Both the position numbers and the translations under genes were made by a program. Source: an uncultured Prevotellaceae bacterium (GTDB lineage: Bacteria > Bacteroidota > Bacteroidia > Bacteroidales > Bacteroidaceae). Taken from it: a stretch of DNA of 64,000 bases. Below, piece by piece: positions 17,894-26,862 of the stretch. Location of the stretch: assembly GCA_902774925.1 (NCBI GenBank), contig CACYKE010000021.1:1-64000 (forward strand), read 5' to 3'. Each line of letters begins with the position of its first letter. The stretch's first letter is position 1. Under the pieces are notes generated by a model, which searched no databases, was not told the origin of the DNA, and saw only the letters and a program-made list of their open reading frames with translations.

Positions 17894-18976
17894 ATGAAGA
17901 AAATATTATTGATAGCAGCAATGGTTGCTGCAGTGATGCCGGCAATGGCACAAAAGACGAAGTATTCCGTCAGCGGAATCAGTAGTGACAATGGTAGAAC
18001 GGTGTATCTGACAAACCAGAACAACATGATCTTCATCGACAGTACGATTGTGGCCGAGGGTAAGTTTGCCTTCGCAGGGGCTGTGGACAAGGACGCCTTG
18101 CTGTCTGTGAGTCTGAAGAATGCTGATTGGCAGACGCCTTTCTTCAACGACGGCACGCCTGTAACCATCAATCTGAACGACAGCACGCTGAAGGGCTCTG
18201 CACTGAACGAGAAGTTGAATGCCTGCGACCGGCAGATGAACGAGCCGTTGGCACGCTTCAGGAAAAAGCTTGCACGAATGACGGATGCTGAGAAAGAGGC
18301 ACATGAAGAGGAGCTGAATAATGAGGTGAAGAAAATATTCGACGACGAGGCAGCATTTGTCAACAAGATTTTCGTCGACGAGCGTAACACCCTGATTCCC
18401 GTGGCCTTTGCCGAAGAGTACTTGTACGAAAACGGACTGAGGGCTTACGACAAGCTGGTAGCAGAGAAGGTGGCCTTTGCCAACCATCCTGCGTTGAAAC
18501 AAGCGCGAGACATCGTAGCCTTCACGCTGGCTCCTGCCGAAAAAATGGTCTTCATCGGTCAGCAATTTACGGATTTGGAAATGGCCGCCCCCGACGGCAA
18601 GATGCACAAAGTGAGCGAACTCACTGGTGCCGGCAAGTGGGTGCTCGTAGATTTCTGGGCTTCGTGGTGCGGTCCCTGCCGTGCGGAGATGCCTAACGTG
18701 TTGGACGCCTATAACAAATACCACGCCAAGGGTTTCGAGGTGGTCGGCGTCTCGTTCGACAACAAGAAAGAGGCTTGGGTGAAAGGCGTCGAACAGTTGA
18801 AGTTGCCCTGGCTGCAGATTTCCGACCTAAAGGGCTGGCAGTGTGCCGCTGCATCCATATATAATATTGACGGCATTCCCGACAATATCCTTATCGACCC
18901 ACAGGGCAAGATTACTGATCGCGGCCTTCGCGGCAAGGACCTGCAAAGTCGTCTGCAGGAGATTTTCGGAGAGTAA
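17894..18976 (+). CDS. TlpA-like thiol-disulfide oxidoreductase with DUF4369 domain
   Basis: 360 residues: signal peptide MKKILLIAAMVAAVMPAMA, a DUF4369-type N-terminal domain (about 22-115), a helical linker, and a thioredoxin domain (about 220-358) with active site WASWCGPCRAEMP. The TFDL-like entry is FTDLEMAAPDGKMHKVSEL. It probably works in the periplasm as a reductant or thiol exchanger. A broken copy of its first 100 bp lies at 13612-13734. It is followed 12 nt later by topB. Confidence 0.9.
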   Translation: MKKILLIAAMVAAVMPAMAQKTKYSVSGISSDNGRTVYLTNQNNMIFIDSTIVAEGKFAFAGAVDKDALLSVSLKNADWQTPFFNDGTPVTINLNDSTLKGSALNEKLNACDRQMNEPLARFRKKLARMTDAEKEAHEEELNNEVKKIFDDEAAFVNKIFVDERNTLIPVAFAEEYLYENGLRAYDKLVAEKVAFANHPALKQARDIVAFTLAPAEKMVFIGQQFTDLEMAAPDGKMHKVSELTGAGKWVLVDFWASWCGPCRAEMPNVLDAYNKYHAKGFEVVGVSFDNKKEAWVKGVEQLKLPWLQISDLKGWQCAAASIYNIDGIPDNILIDPQGKITDRGLRGKDLQSRLQEIFGE

Positions 18977-18988
18977 TTGCTAAGAACG

Positions 18989-20944
18989 ATGATAGTATGT
19001 ATCGCTGAGAAACCCAGTGTGGCGCGTGATATTGCACGGATTATCGGTGCGACGACGAGCCACGACGGGTATATGGAAGGAAACGGTTTTCAGGTGACGT
19101 GGACGTTCGGCCACCTGTGTACGTTGAAGGAGCCGCACGACTACACGCCGATGTGGAAGGCATGGAGCCTGACGTCGCTGCCGATGATTCCTGAGCGTTT
19201 CGGCATCAAGTTGATTGACGACAACGGCATCAAAAAGCAGTTCTCGATAATCGAGGGACTGATGCAGAAGGCTGAGCGCATCGTCAACTGCGGTGACGCG
19301 GGACAGGAGGGTGAACTCATCCAGCGGTGGGTGATGCAGAAGGCTGGGGCGAAGTGTCCCGTAAGCCGACTGTGGATATCGTCGATGACGGACGAAGCCA
19401 TCCGCGAGGGCTTTTCCAATCTGAAAGACCAAGCCGACTACCAGCCGTTGTATCTGGCCGGACTGTCGAGAGCCATCGGCGACTGGTTGCTGGGCATGAA
19501 CGCCACGCGACTGTACACGTTAAGGTACGGTCAGAACCGCCAAGTGCTCTCGATAGGTCGCGTGCAGACCCCTACCCTCGCCCTTATTGTCAATCGCCAG
19601 AAGGAGATTGACACCTTCAAGCCCGAGCCGTATTGGGTGTTGGCAACGGTCTATCGCGACACGACATTTACGGCCACGTCAGGTAAGTTTACGTCGAAGG
19701 AGGAAGGCGAAAAGGCCTTTGCCACCATCGAGGGCAAGCCGTTTACGGTGACGAAGGTGGAGAAGAAAGAGGGCAAAGAACAGCCGCCACAATTGTACGA
19801 CCTGACGTCGCTGCAGGTGGATTGCAATAGGAAGTTCGGCTATTCGGCAGAGATGACGCTGAACCTTATCCAGGCACTCTACGAGAAGAAATACACGACC
19901 TATCCGCGTGTGGATACGCAATATCTGTCGGACGACATCTATCCGAAATGTCCGCAGACGATGAACGGCCTGTATCAGACGAAGTTTCAGGGCGTGGCAC
20001 CGTATGCAGAGCTCATTAAGCCCATTGGCGGCAAGGCGCTGAAGAAGTCGAAACGCGTGTTCGACTCGTCTAAGGTAACCGACCACCACGCCATCATTCC
20101 CACGGGAGTGATTCCGCAGGGACTGAGCGATGCCGAGCAGAAGGTGTTCGACCTCGTGGCAAGGCGGTTTATCGGAGTGTTCCTGCCGGATTGCAAGTTT
20201 TCCACGACGACGGTGCTGGGGGAAGTACGGGCTGATTCAGAGCCTGTTGCGACTGAGTCGCAACAAACAGTGGAGAGCGCCAAAGGTGGGGCTTCCGATA
20301 CCGTTGAGTTTAAGGTGACCGGTAAGGAAATCCTTGACCCAGGCTGGCGCGTGGTGAGGGACAAAACCCCAGAACCCGCGGAGAATACGGAAGCGACGGA
20401 CAATCCTGAGAAAAAAGAAGCTGACGAGGAGCGCACGTTGCCGACCTTCGTGAAAGGCGAGAGCGGCGACCACCAACCTACGCTGACGGAGAAATGGACC
20501 ACGCCACCACCTTATTATACGGAGGCTACCCTGTTGCGCGCCATGGAGACGGCAGGTAAGTTTGTGGAGGACGAGACCCTGCGTGCCGCCATGAAGGAAA
20601 ACGGCATCGGACGTCCGTCGAGTCGTGCGGGGATCATCGAGACGCTGTTCAAGCGCCACTATATCCGTCGTGAACGCAAGCGTCTGGTAGCCACGCCGAC
20701 AGGTATCGAACTCATCGACCTGATTCGCGAAGACCTGTTGAAGAGCTGCGAGCTGACGGGTATCTGGGAGAAGAAGTTGCGCGATATTGAAGCGAAGAAA
20801 TACGACCCGAAGCAGTTTATCGACGAACTGAAGCAACAGGTGACGGATATCGTGCACGACGTGATGAGCGACCCCACCAACCGGCGCATCACCGTGATGC
20901 CCCAAGAGGAAGAAAAAAAGAAGAAAGGCAATAAAAAGGGGTGA
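18989..20944 (+). CDS. topB: DNA topoisomerase III
   Basis: Type IA topoisomerase, 651 residues. The Toprim domain starts MIVCIAEKPSVARDIARIIG; the catalytic Tyr lies in YTTYPRVDTQYL near residue 310. The start is set at the internal Met at 18989, the family start. An acidic, Ser/Thr/Glu-rich insertion at about 410-480 (ESQQTVESAKGG ... EKKEADEERTLP) separates domains and is not conserved in the family. The end is Lys-rich (EEEKKKKGNKKG). No C-terminal zinc finger. It acts on single-stranded crossings and in decatenation. Confidence 0.95.
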   Translation: MIVCIAEKPSVARDIARIIGATTSHDGYMEGNGFQVTWTFGHLCTLKEPHDYTPMWKAWSLTSLPMIPERFGIKLIDDNGIKKQFSIIEGLMQKAERIVNCGDAGQEGELIQRWVMQKAGAKCPVSRLWISSMTDEAIREGFSNLKDQADYQPLYLAGLSRAIGDWLLGMNATRLYTLRYGQNRQVLSIGRVQTPTLALIVNRQKEIDTFKPEPYWVLATVYRDTTFTATSGKFTSKEEGEKAFATIEGKPFTVTKVEKKEGKEQPPQLYDLTSLQVDCNRKFGYSAEMTLNLIQALYEKKYTTYPRVDTQYLSDDIYPKCPQTMNGLYQTKFQGVAPYAELIKPIGGKALKKSKRVFDSSKVTDHHAIIPTGVIPQGLSDAEQKVFDLVARRFIGVFLPDCKFSTTTVLGEVRADSEPVATESQQTVESAKGGASDTVEFKVTGKEILDPGWRVVRDKTPEPAENTEATDNPEKKEADEERTLPTFVKGESGDHQPTLTEKWTTPPPYYTEATLLRAMETAGKFVEDETLRAAMKENGIGRPSSRAGIIETLFKRHYIRRERKRLVATPTGIELIDLIREDLLKSCELTGIWEKKLRDIEAKKYDPKQFIDELKQQVTDIVHDVMSDPTNRRITVMPQEEEKKKKGNKKG

Positions 20945-20964
20945 TACTGCGTTATATAGTCAGT

Positions 20965-23007
20965 ATGAAGAATTATTGGCTGTTGGCAATTGGCTGTTGG
21001 CTGTTGGCACTCGTCACTGGATGTGCGGGAGCCGATCAAGCCGTGAAGAAGGGTGATAAGTTCTACGCCCTGGGCGAATATTTTGATGCTGCCAACCAAT
21101 ATAAGAAGGCTTATTCGCAGACGCCTCCCAAGCAGCGCGCCCTGCGCGGAAAGCGGGCATTGAAGATGGCTGAATGCTATCGGCGCATCAACTATACTCA
21201 GAAGGCTATTGCCGCCTACAACAATGCTGTCCGCTATAAACAGGAAGACTCGTTGACGCACCTGTATCTGGGTCAGCAACTGATGAAAAACGGCAGTTAC
21301 AAGGAGGCCGCCAAGGCATTCCAGACATTCTTGGACTCGGCAGGGAATTACGCATTTTCGGATTCACGAGATTACGTACAGCTGGCTCGCAGGGGACTGC
21401 GTTCGGCACAACAGGCTCCCGCGTGGAAGCAGGAGGGTTCAGCCTATACCGTGAAGCGCGAGAACTTCTTCAATTCGCGACGGGCGGAGTATTCTCCCAT
21501 GTTGGCTGGCGAAGAGAACAACCAGCTGTTCTTCACCTCCACGCGCAATCAGGCCAAAGGCGACGAGCTTAGCGGTATCACAGGAACGAAGAACGGTGAT
21601 ATCTTTATGTCGCAGAAGGATGATAAGGGCAAGTGGCAACGGCCGGAAGTCATCGACAGCGAACTAAATTCAGAGTTCGACGAGGGTGCCTGCTCGTTTA
21701 CGCCCGACGGTCGGACGATGTATCTGACGGTTTGCAAGACCGACCCCCAATATCCGCGCTATGCAACCATCGCCACCTCGAACCGTAGCGATGCCGCCTG
21801 GAGCAAGGCGACGGAACTGAAACTGACGCACGACACACTATCAGCCTATGCCCATCCTGCCATTTCGCCTGACGGAGAGTGGCTCTACTTTACCAGCAAC
21901 ATGCCAGGCGGAATGGGTGGTTACGACATCTGGCGCGTCCGTCTGACGACGAGTGGTGTGGCAGGCGTAGAAAACCTCGGTGCACCTATCAACACCCCTG
22001 GCGACGAGCTATTCCCGACGTTCCGACCCAATGGTGACCTCTACTTCTCGTCAGACGGTCACGAAGGTTTGGGCGGACTAGATATCTATATCGCCAAACC
22101 TGCTGAGAATCACGACAACATTTCGGAAAACTCACAACTCTACGAGCTGGAACATCCGGGCTATCCGTTGAACTCGCAAGGTGACGACTTTGGAATGACC
22201 TTCGAAGGACTGAAGAACCAGGGATTCTTCTCGTCGAATCGCGGCGACGGCAAAGGCTGGGACCACATCTATTCGTTCTACAACCCCGAAATCATCCAGA
22301 CGGTGACAGGTTGGGTGTACGAACAGGACGGTTACGAACTGCCTGCAGGCCAGGTGTATATGGTGGGCAACGACGGTACGAACCTCAAACTGAGCGTCAA
22401 GGGCGACGGTTCGTTTACCCAGCAGATCAAGCCTGGTGTGGACTATGTGTTCCTGGGCACGTGTAAGGGTTTCCTGAACCATCAAGAACAGTTGCGCGTG
22501 GAGCCTTCCACCGAGTCGGAGGATTATGTCTTGCAGTTCCCGCTGGCGAACATTATGGCGCCTGTGCTGATAGACAACATCTTCTACGATTTCGATAAGG
22601 CCACGTTGCGTCCGGAATCGAAAACGGCATTGGACGATTTGGTCAAACTGCTGAACGAGAATCCCAATATCACCATCGAACTCTCGGCACATACCGACTA
22701 CAAAGGCTCGGCGGAGTATAACAAGCGACTGAGCCAGCGTCGTGCGGAGTCGGTGGTGAACTACCTGATAGAACACGGCATTGCGACAGACCGTCTGACA
22801 CCTATGGGTTACGGCAAGGAGAACCCCAAGAAGATTCGCAGGAAGGTGGCAGAGAAGTATCCGTTCCTAAAAGAAAACGACGTCTTGACGGAAGAATTCA
22901 TCAAGACGCTGGAGGACGAGGAACAGCAGGAGGAATGCAACCAGCTGAACCGTCGTACGGAGTTTAAGGTGCTGAGGACTACCTACGGACTCTTTCCGAA
23001 GAAATAA
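20965..23007 (+). CDS. porE: PorE-like lipoprotein: TPR, PD40 propeller, CRD and OmpA domains
   Basis: 680 residues. Lipoprotein signal with lipobox ALVTGC (Cys at 20). Domain order: TPR repeats about 25-150 (KKGDKFYALGEYFDAANQYK), PD40/WD40 propeller about 160-430 (FTSNMPGGMGGYDIWRVRLT), a carboxypeptidase-regulatory-like domain about 440-530, and an OmpA C-terminal domain from about 540 (FYDFDKATLRPES, ELSAHTDYKG, NQLNRRTEF). This is the architecture of Porphyromonas PorE, which anchors the type IX secretion machine to peptidoglycan. The signal peptide is encoded by a 7-bp repeat. The 3' end overlaps the convergent gene by 29 bp. Confidence 0.85.
   Translation: MKNYWLLAIGCWLLALVTGCAGADQAVKKGDKFYALGEYFDAANQYKKAYSQTPPKQRALRGKRALKMAECYRRINYTQKAIAAYNNAVRYKQEDSLTHLYLGQQLMKNGSYKEAAKAFQTFLDSAGNYAFSDSRDYVQLARRGLRSAQQAPAWKQEGSAYTVKRENFFNSRRAEYSPMLAGEENNQLFFTSTRNQAKGDELSGITGTKNGDIFMSQKDDKGKWQRPEVIDSELNSEFDEGACSFTPDGRTMYLTVCKTDPQYPRYATIATSNRSDAAWSKATELKLTHDTLSAYAHPAISPDGEWLYFTSNMPGGMGGYDIWRVRLTTSGVAGVENLGAPINTPGDELFPTFRPNGDLYFSSDGHEGLGGLDIYIAKPAENHDNISENSQLYELEHPGYPLNSQGDDFGMTFEGLKNQGFFSSNRGDGKGWDHIYSFYNPEIIQTVTGWVYEQDGYELPAGQVYMVGNDGTNLKLSVKGDGSFTQQIKPGVDYVFLGTCKGFLNHQEQLRVEPSTESEDYVLQFPLANIMAPVLIDNIFYDFDKATLRPESKTALDDLVKLLNENPNITIELSAHTDYKGSAEYNKRLSQRRAESVVNYLIEHGIATDRLTPMGYGKENPKKIRRKVAEKYPFLKENDVLTEEFIKTLEDEEQQEECNQLNRRTEFKVLRTTYGLFPKK
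20976..21010. repeat. 7-bp repeat array inside the porE signal sequence
   Basis: Five in-phase heptads: TTGGCTG, TTGGCAA, TTGGCTG, TTGGCTG, TTGGCAC. They encode the WLLAIGCWLLAL part of the signal peptide. Confidence 0.85.
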
Positions 23008-23350
23008 CCTCGCCAGCCCCCACCAGCAATAACCCGAAGACGACGGAGAATATCATCATCAGATTGATGCTGAACGACTGTGCTGCCAATGTGCGCAGCA
23101 TCACTTCGAAGTGTACGGCCAGCAATACCCATCCGCGGAACACGATGAACAACACTACGAAAGTAGTGATGCAGAAGACATTCCACAGACGCGAGAAACG
23201 TTGAACATTGAGCGTTGAACGTTGAACACGTTGTTCGGCCTCAATGCGCTGCATGACGTGCTCCGTGAATCCGTTGTCGTCTATCTGCTGACTGGCTGCG
23301 TCGTTGAAAAACTGCTGTAGCAAGCGTTCGTTATCTTCCATCATATCCAT
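22979..23350 (-). CDS. DUF5056-type protein, probable sigma-factor partner
   Basis: 123 residues. The N-terminus MEDNERLLQQFFNDAASQQI has the amphipathic look of anti-sigma-like proteins of Bacteroidota (DUF5056); two or three hydrophobic segments follow at about 57-75, 85-100 and 95-115. It overlaps the sigma gene by 20 bp, which suggests coupled translation and a membrane-bound regulator of that factor. The linker VQRSTLNVQRFSRL is encoded by a 7-bp repeat (23201-23228). The tail overlaps the end of porE. Confidence 0.75.
   Translation of the reverse strand: MDMMEDNERLLQQFFNDAASQQIDDNGFTEHVMQRIEAEQRVQRSTLNVQRFSRLWNVFCITTFVVLFIVFRGWVLLAVHFEVMLRTLAAQSFSINLMMIFSVVFGLLLVGAGEVISSERVRR
23201..23228. 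repeat. 7-bp repeat array in the DUF5056 gene
   Basis: Four heptads in phase: GTTGAAC, ATTGAGC, GTTGAAC, GTTGAAC. Confidence 0.75.
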
Positions 23351-23873
23351 TCTGTCTTAAATAGTTAGCTAATTTCTCTTTGCCTCTGGACAGGTGTGAC
23401 TTCACCGTGCCTTCTTTGAGGCCTGTAATCTTGGCAATACCTGCAATGTCGTATCCGTCAATGAGTTGCAGGGTGATACATGTGCGTTCGTCAGGTTTCA
23501 ATAGCGCCAAAGCAGCGTAGAGGTCCATCTTTAATGGCTGTTGGCTATTGGCTGTTGGCTGTTGTCTTTCTGCTAATTGCCAATCGCTAACCGCTAACTG
23601 CCGTTTGCGCGTATAGTCGTAGAACACGTTGTAGGCTATGCGCATAATCCATGTCTGGAACGAGGCCAACCCACGGAAGGAAGCGATATTCGTATACGCC
23701 TTGAGGAACGTGTCCTGAGCCAGGTCGTCACTCAACTGACTATCGCCCAACGTCTGATGCAGGAAAAACCTGCGAACGGGTGACTGATACCGGCGCACGA
23801 GCTCGTCGAAAGCCCGTCGATTGCCCGATATAGCCACCTGCGCAACGAGGGAGATGTCAGTGAGGGAAGCCAT
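23331..23873 (-). CDS. ECF-type RNA polymerase sigma factor
   Basis: 180 residues. Region 2 contains FDELVRRYQSPVRRFFLHQT and LSDDLAQDTFLKAYTNIASF; region 4 contains LKPDERTCITLQLIDGYDIA and GLKEGTVKSHLSRGKEKLA. The linker between them (about 95-117, QLAVSDWQLAERQQ and PTANSQQP) is encoded by a ten-unit 7-bp repeat and is probably unstructured. First gene after the PspC gene with no gap; it probably transcribes this envelope operon. Activation signal unknown. Confidence 0.93.
   Translation of the reverse strand: MASLTDISLVAQVAISGNRRAFDELVRRYQSPVRRFFLHQTLGDSQLSDDLAQDTFLKAYTNIASFRGLASFQTWIMRIAYNVFYDYTRKRQLAVSDWQLAERQQPTANSQQPLKMDLYAALALLKPDERTCITLQLIDGYDIAGIAKITGLKEGTVKSHLSRGKEKLANYLRQNGYDGR
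23534..23603. repeat. Ten-unit 7-bp repeat array inside the sigma factor gene
   Basis: Ten heptads in phase, from ATGGCTG and TTGGCTA to ACCGCTA and ACTGCCG. The array changes from a TTGGCTG type to an ATCGCTA type midway without losing phase. It encodes a linker with 7-residue periodicity. Confidence 0.85.
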
Positions 23874-24074
23874 TTACTGATTCATCAAAGCATTCTTCTC
23901 AGGAATGATAATCCATGCTACGATATAGAAGGGAATGCCTGCGAAGGCTGTGAACAGCGTCAAAGCGGCGTAACCCAAACGTACTGCAACCGGGTCGAAG
24001 TCCATATACTCTGCAAATCCTGCGCAGACACCGCCTAATACGCGGTCGTTGCTGCGTTGTAGTTTCTTAGTCAT
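23874..24074 (-). CDS. PspC domain protein
   Basis: 66 residues, a single PspC domain: MTKKLQRSNDRVLGGVCAGF, then FDPVAVRLGYAALTLF and one or two membrane helices ending IPFYIVAWIIIP. PspC proteins sit in the inner membrane and take part in envelope stress control. It abuts the sigma gene (no gap) and follows the 234-residue membrane protein by 12 bp. Confidence 0.92.
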   Translation of the reverse strand: MTKKLQRSNDRVLGGVCAGFAEYMDFDPVAVRLGYAALTLFTAFAGIPFYIVAWIIIPEKNALMNQ

Positions 24075-24086
24075 AATTTCTGTCGT

Positions 24087-24791
24087 TTAAATGTTGTTTT
24101 TATCGTTTTTGTATAAATCTCTGTCGTTGTTTCTGCGAGCCGTACGCGAGGCGAACACCTTACCCAGCCCCATGCAGAACACCAGTGCGCCAATGCCGAA
24201 GCCGACTTGTCCGGCTGCATAGCCCAGGAATATCATCAGACCCACACCTACGAAGCACTGGCGCATTCCTTTCTGATATTCGTCGTCACGATCCAATGGT
24301 TTGTCTTCCAACAACTGGTCGGGAATGGGCTGTCCCTGTTGCATAGCCATCTGTGCGAGCTTCATCTTCTGCTTGCGGTTCTTGTTGATGAAGTAGAACA
24401 GCACGATGATAATCAATACGGGAGCCAGTACGAAAAGGATGAGCAGAATACCCAATACGAAGAACATGCCTGTTACGTCTTTAGCATCCATGTTACTGAA
24501 GACATTGTGTATCATGCTTCCAAGGTCTTCGTCGTCAACCTCATAAGTCGTCGAATTACTACTCCAGGGAGAAGTCGGATAAGTGACGGTGACTGTACCC
24601 TTATGTTTCGTGACTGATGATGTAGCTGTTGCCGTATCCGTACTTGTCGTATCGGAATAAACCTCTACAGCATCCTTGCTCGTCGAGTCCACCAGTTCGC
24701 TCTGTGGTGTGTGACGGTGCTTCTGAGCAGCTACCTGTGCGCCCATTCCGAGCGTCAGCAGCGTTGTTAATGTTATTAGAACCTTTTTCAT
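24087..24791 (-). CDS. Membrane protein of the sigma-PspC operon (DUF6249-like)
   Basis: 234 residues: signal peptide MKKVLITLTTLLTLGMGAQV, a Ser/Thr/Asp-rich extracytoplasmic part (TSTDTATATSSVTKH), a strong membrane segment about 103-133 (LGILLILFVLAPVLIIIVLF), a polar part, and two more hydrophobic stretches near 175-210. I believe it belongs to DUF6249, which often accompanies PspC and sigma genes in Bacteroidales. Function unknown. Confidence 0.7.
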   Translation of the reverse strand: MKKVLITLTTLLTLGMGAQVAAQKHRHTPQSELVDSTSKDAVEVYSDTTSTDTATATSSVTKHKGTVTVTYPTSPWSSNSTTYEVDDEDLGSMIHNVFSNMDAKDVTGMFFVLGILLILFVLAPVLIIIVLFYFINKNRKQKMKLAQMAMQQGQPIPDQLLEDKPLDRDDEYQKGMRQCFVGVGLMIFLGYAAGQVGFGIGALVFCMGLGKVFASRTARRNNDRDLYKNDKNNI

Positions 24792-24818
24792 ATTCGTTTT
24801 GTTTTGGTATTTATCGTT

Positions 24819-25526
24819 TTACTTTCCAACAGTCAATCCAGAAATGTTCATATCGCCAGATCCACGTACATTATACTTATAGTCCTTGACATTGCCCGAG
24901 AGCGTGATGTCGCCAGAGCCTATCACGTTGGCATCCACAGTACCGCTGTCCTCAAGTCTCATCTTAATGTCGCCAGAACCAACGACCTGCGCGCCTGCCC
25001 ACTGGGTCTTCACGTGTTTCACGTCCACGTCGCCAGAACCCACCAGCGACACATTGACGCGGTCGCAAATGATGTCGTCGAACTTGACGTCACCAGAGCC
25101 GCTCAGCGTGATATCGAGATTATCTGTATCCAGGAGACCGTTACCTTCGAAGTCGCCAGAGCCCTTCAGTTCAATACCGAGAAAATCGGGAGAGGTCACA
25201 AAGACCGTAACGCCGTCAGCGTCAGACACGCCTAAGTTAAGGAGCTTACCTTCACCCTTCATCCTAACCACCAGCTTATTGCCAGTCACATAAGTCTCTA
25301 CGTCGTTAAGAACCTTTACGGGAGCCTCAACACGTACAGAGAACGAGTCGGCCTGAGCATACTTCACGTCTAACGAGCCCAGCTGTTCTATGCGCTCAAA
25401 GCCCTTCAAATCACGGTCTTGTATTCCGTGCGGATCGGTTTTGGAGTAATGTACCTTCAAACCGCTACATGAACAGGATGTCAACATCCCCAGAACCACA
25501 ACTGATAATAATAAAATCTTTTTCAT
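24819..25526 (-). CDS. GIN-domain (DUF2807) lipoprotein
   Basis: 235 residues. Lipobox near LGMLTSC (Cys about 18). The body is a beta-solenoid with the repeated phrase GSGD (ELKGSGDFEG, LSGSGDVKFD, LVGSGDVDVK, VVGSGDIKMR, VIGSGDITLS), the DUF2807 hallmark. At DNA level this gives repeated GTCGCCAGA on the plus strand. It is probably anchored facing the periplasm or cell surface. First gene of the minus-strand envelope operon with the sigma factor. Confidence 0.87.
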   Translation of the reverse strand: MKKILLLSVVVLGMLTSCSCSGLKVHYSKTDPHGIQDRDLKGFERIEQLGSLDVKYAQADSFSVRVEAPVKVLNDVETYVTGNKLVVRMKGEGKLLNLGVSDADGVTVFVTSPDFLGIELKGSGDFEGNGLLDTDNLDITLSGSGDVKFDDIICDRVNVSLVGSGDVDVKHVKTQWAGAQVVGSGDIKMRLEDSGTVDANVIGSGDITLSGNVKDYKYNVRGSGDMNISGLTVGK

Positions 25527-25604
25527 AACTGCGTCTTTTTTGTTTCTTTTTATCCGTTAGACGTAATAAATCTGCAATTAGTTGCAAAGGTACGAAAAAA
25601 ATTG

Positions 25605-25612
25605 TATCTTTG
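25605..25612 (+). promoter_or_regulatory. -7 box before the RsmF-like gene, leaderless arrangement
   Basis: TATCTTTG with only 8 nt to the ATG at 25621, leaving almost no 5' untranslated region. A minus-strand CAAAGGTA box at 25584-25591 probably serves the divergent lipoprotein gene. Confidence 0.65.
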
Positions 25613-25620
25613 CAAACGAA

Positions 25621-26862
25621 ATGGCAAATTTACCTGCGGCATTCAGCGAATATACACGCCAATTGATGGGCGAGGAGCGCTTCGGGCGATACCTGAAATC
25701 GTTCGAGGAGGAGACTCCTGTGAGCATCCGACTGAACCCGATGAAGATGGCAGATGGCGGATGGAAGATGGATGATGCTGAGCCTGTACCCTGGTGCAGG
25801 AATGGCTATTACCTGAAGCAACGCCCGAATTTCACCTTCGACCCGCTGTTCCACGCAGGTTGTTACTACGTACAGGAAGCTGCATCGATGTTCCTCGACG
25901 AGGTGCTGAAGCAAGTGGCTGTCAGTCCTAAACTGACAGCACTCGATATGTGTGCTGCTCCTGGTGGCAAGTCTACCCTACTCCGTGCGGCTTTGTCTGA
26001 CGACTGCGTACTCTACTCCAACGAACCCATCCGCAATCGTGCGAACATCCTGTTGGAAAACGTCACCAAATGGGGCTACCCAAACCACTACGTCACCAAC
26101 GTCTATCCTGAAGCTTATCGTAAGTCGAAGATGAAGTTCGATCTCATTCTTTGTGATGTGCCGTGCTCTGGCGAAGGGATGTTCCGCAAGGATGAAGCCA
26201 CCATCCGCGAGTGGAGTCCCCAACAGGTAGAAAAGTGTTGGCAACTGCAACGCGATATCGTCACAGATGCGTGGGCTTGCCTGAACGACGGAGGCCTGTT
26301 AATATATAGTACGTGTACCTTTAACACAAAGGAAAACGAGGAGAATATCCGTTGGATATTAGATTTATTCAAAGATGCTAAAGTGCTGGATATCAACACG
26401 AAACCAGAGTGGTATATCACAGGTTCTCTGCTCGAAGGATTCCACGAACCCGTCTATCGTTTCATTCCTGGCATCTCGCGGAGTGAGGGTCTCTTTGTTT
26501 GTGTTTTACGCAAAGGAAACGGGCTGGCAGTTTCCACGGAACAAGGTGAATATTCCCACGCTGGGAACAAAAAATTCCCACGGAGGGAACAATCCATTCC
26601 CACGCTGGGAACAATTCCTTTGCACGTAGACGGTCCTCAGGTCGAGCTAACCTATCAGCAGGCAATGGCCTACTTGCGCCACGAAGCACTCGTACTGCCC
26701 GAGGAGACACCACGTGGATTGGTCAACGTCGCCTTTCAGGGGTTCCCCCTTGGCCCTGCCAAAAACATCGGCACGCGCGCCAACAACCTCTACCCCAAAG
26801 AATGGAAAATCAAAACGACACATATACCCAACGATTACGAACCCATACTTAGACGATTATGA
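25621..26862 (+). CDS. RsmF/NSUN-type rRNA cytosine-C5 methyltransferase
   Basis: 413 residues. Methyltransferase motifs: [15 protein letters not shown] (SAM binding), [14 protein letters not shown] (motif IV Cys) and [17 protein letters not shown] (motif VI Cys nucleophile). The C-terminal part ([20 protein letters not shown]) matches the RsmF RNA-binding domain. Two repeat blocks sit in the gene: heptads at 25746-25780 (encoding [12 protein letters not shown]) and a 22-bp palindromic array at the joint between catalytic and C-terminal domains. The stop overlaps the thyA start by 4 nt. Exact target base uncertain. Confidence 0.9.
   Translation: MANLPAAFSEYTRQLMGEERFGRYLKSFEEETPVSIRLNPMKMADGGWKMDDAEPVPWCRNGYYLKQRPNFTFDPLFHAGCYYVQEAASMFLDEVLKQVAVSPKLTALDMCAAPGGKSTLLRAALSDDCVLYSNEPIRNRANILLENVTKWGYPNHYVTNVYPEAYRKSKMKFDLILCDVPCSGEGMFRKDEATIREWSPQQVEKCWQLQRDIVTDAWACLNDGGLLIYSTCTFNTKENEENIRWILDLFKDAKVLDINTKPEWYITGSLLEGFHEPVYRFIPGISRSEGLFVCVLRKGNGLAVSTEQGEYSHAGNKKFPRREQSIPTLGTIPLHVDGPQVELTYQQAMAYLRHEALVLPEETPRGLVNVAFQGFPLGPAKNIGTRANNLYPKEWKIKTTHIPNDYEPILRRL
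25746..25780. repeat. 7-bp repeat array in the RsmF-like gene
   Basis: Five heptads in phase: GATGGCA, GATGGCG, GATGGAA, GATGGAT, GATGCTG. Confidence 0.75.
26531..26640. repeat. 22-bp palindromic repeat array inside a coding region
   Basis: Units start at 26531, 26553, 26575, 26597 and, weakly, 26619, exactly 22 bp apart. Three carry TTCCCACGCTGGGAA or TTCCCACGGAGGGAA (perfect or near-perfect dyads); the first and last are degenerate. 22 is not a multiple of 3, so each unit is read in a different frame. Confidence 0.9.
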
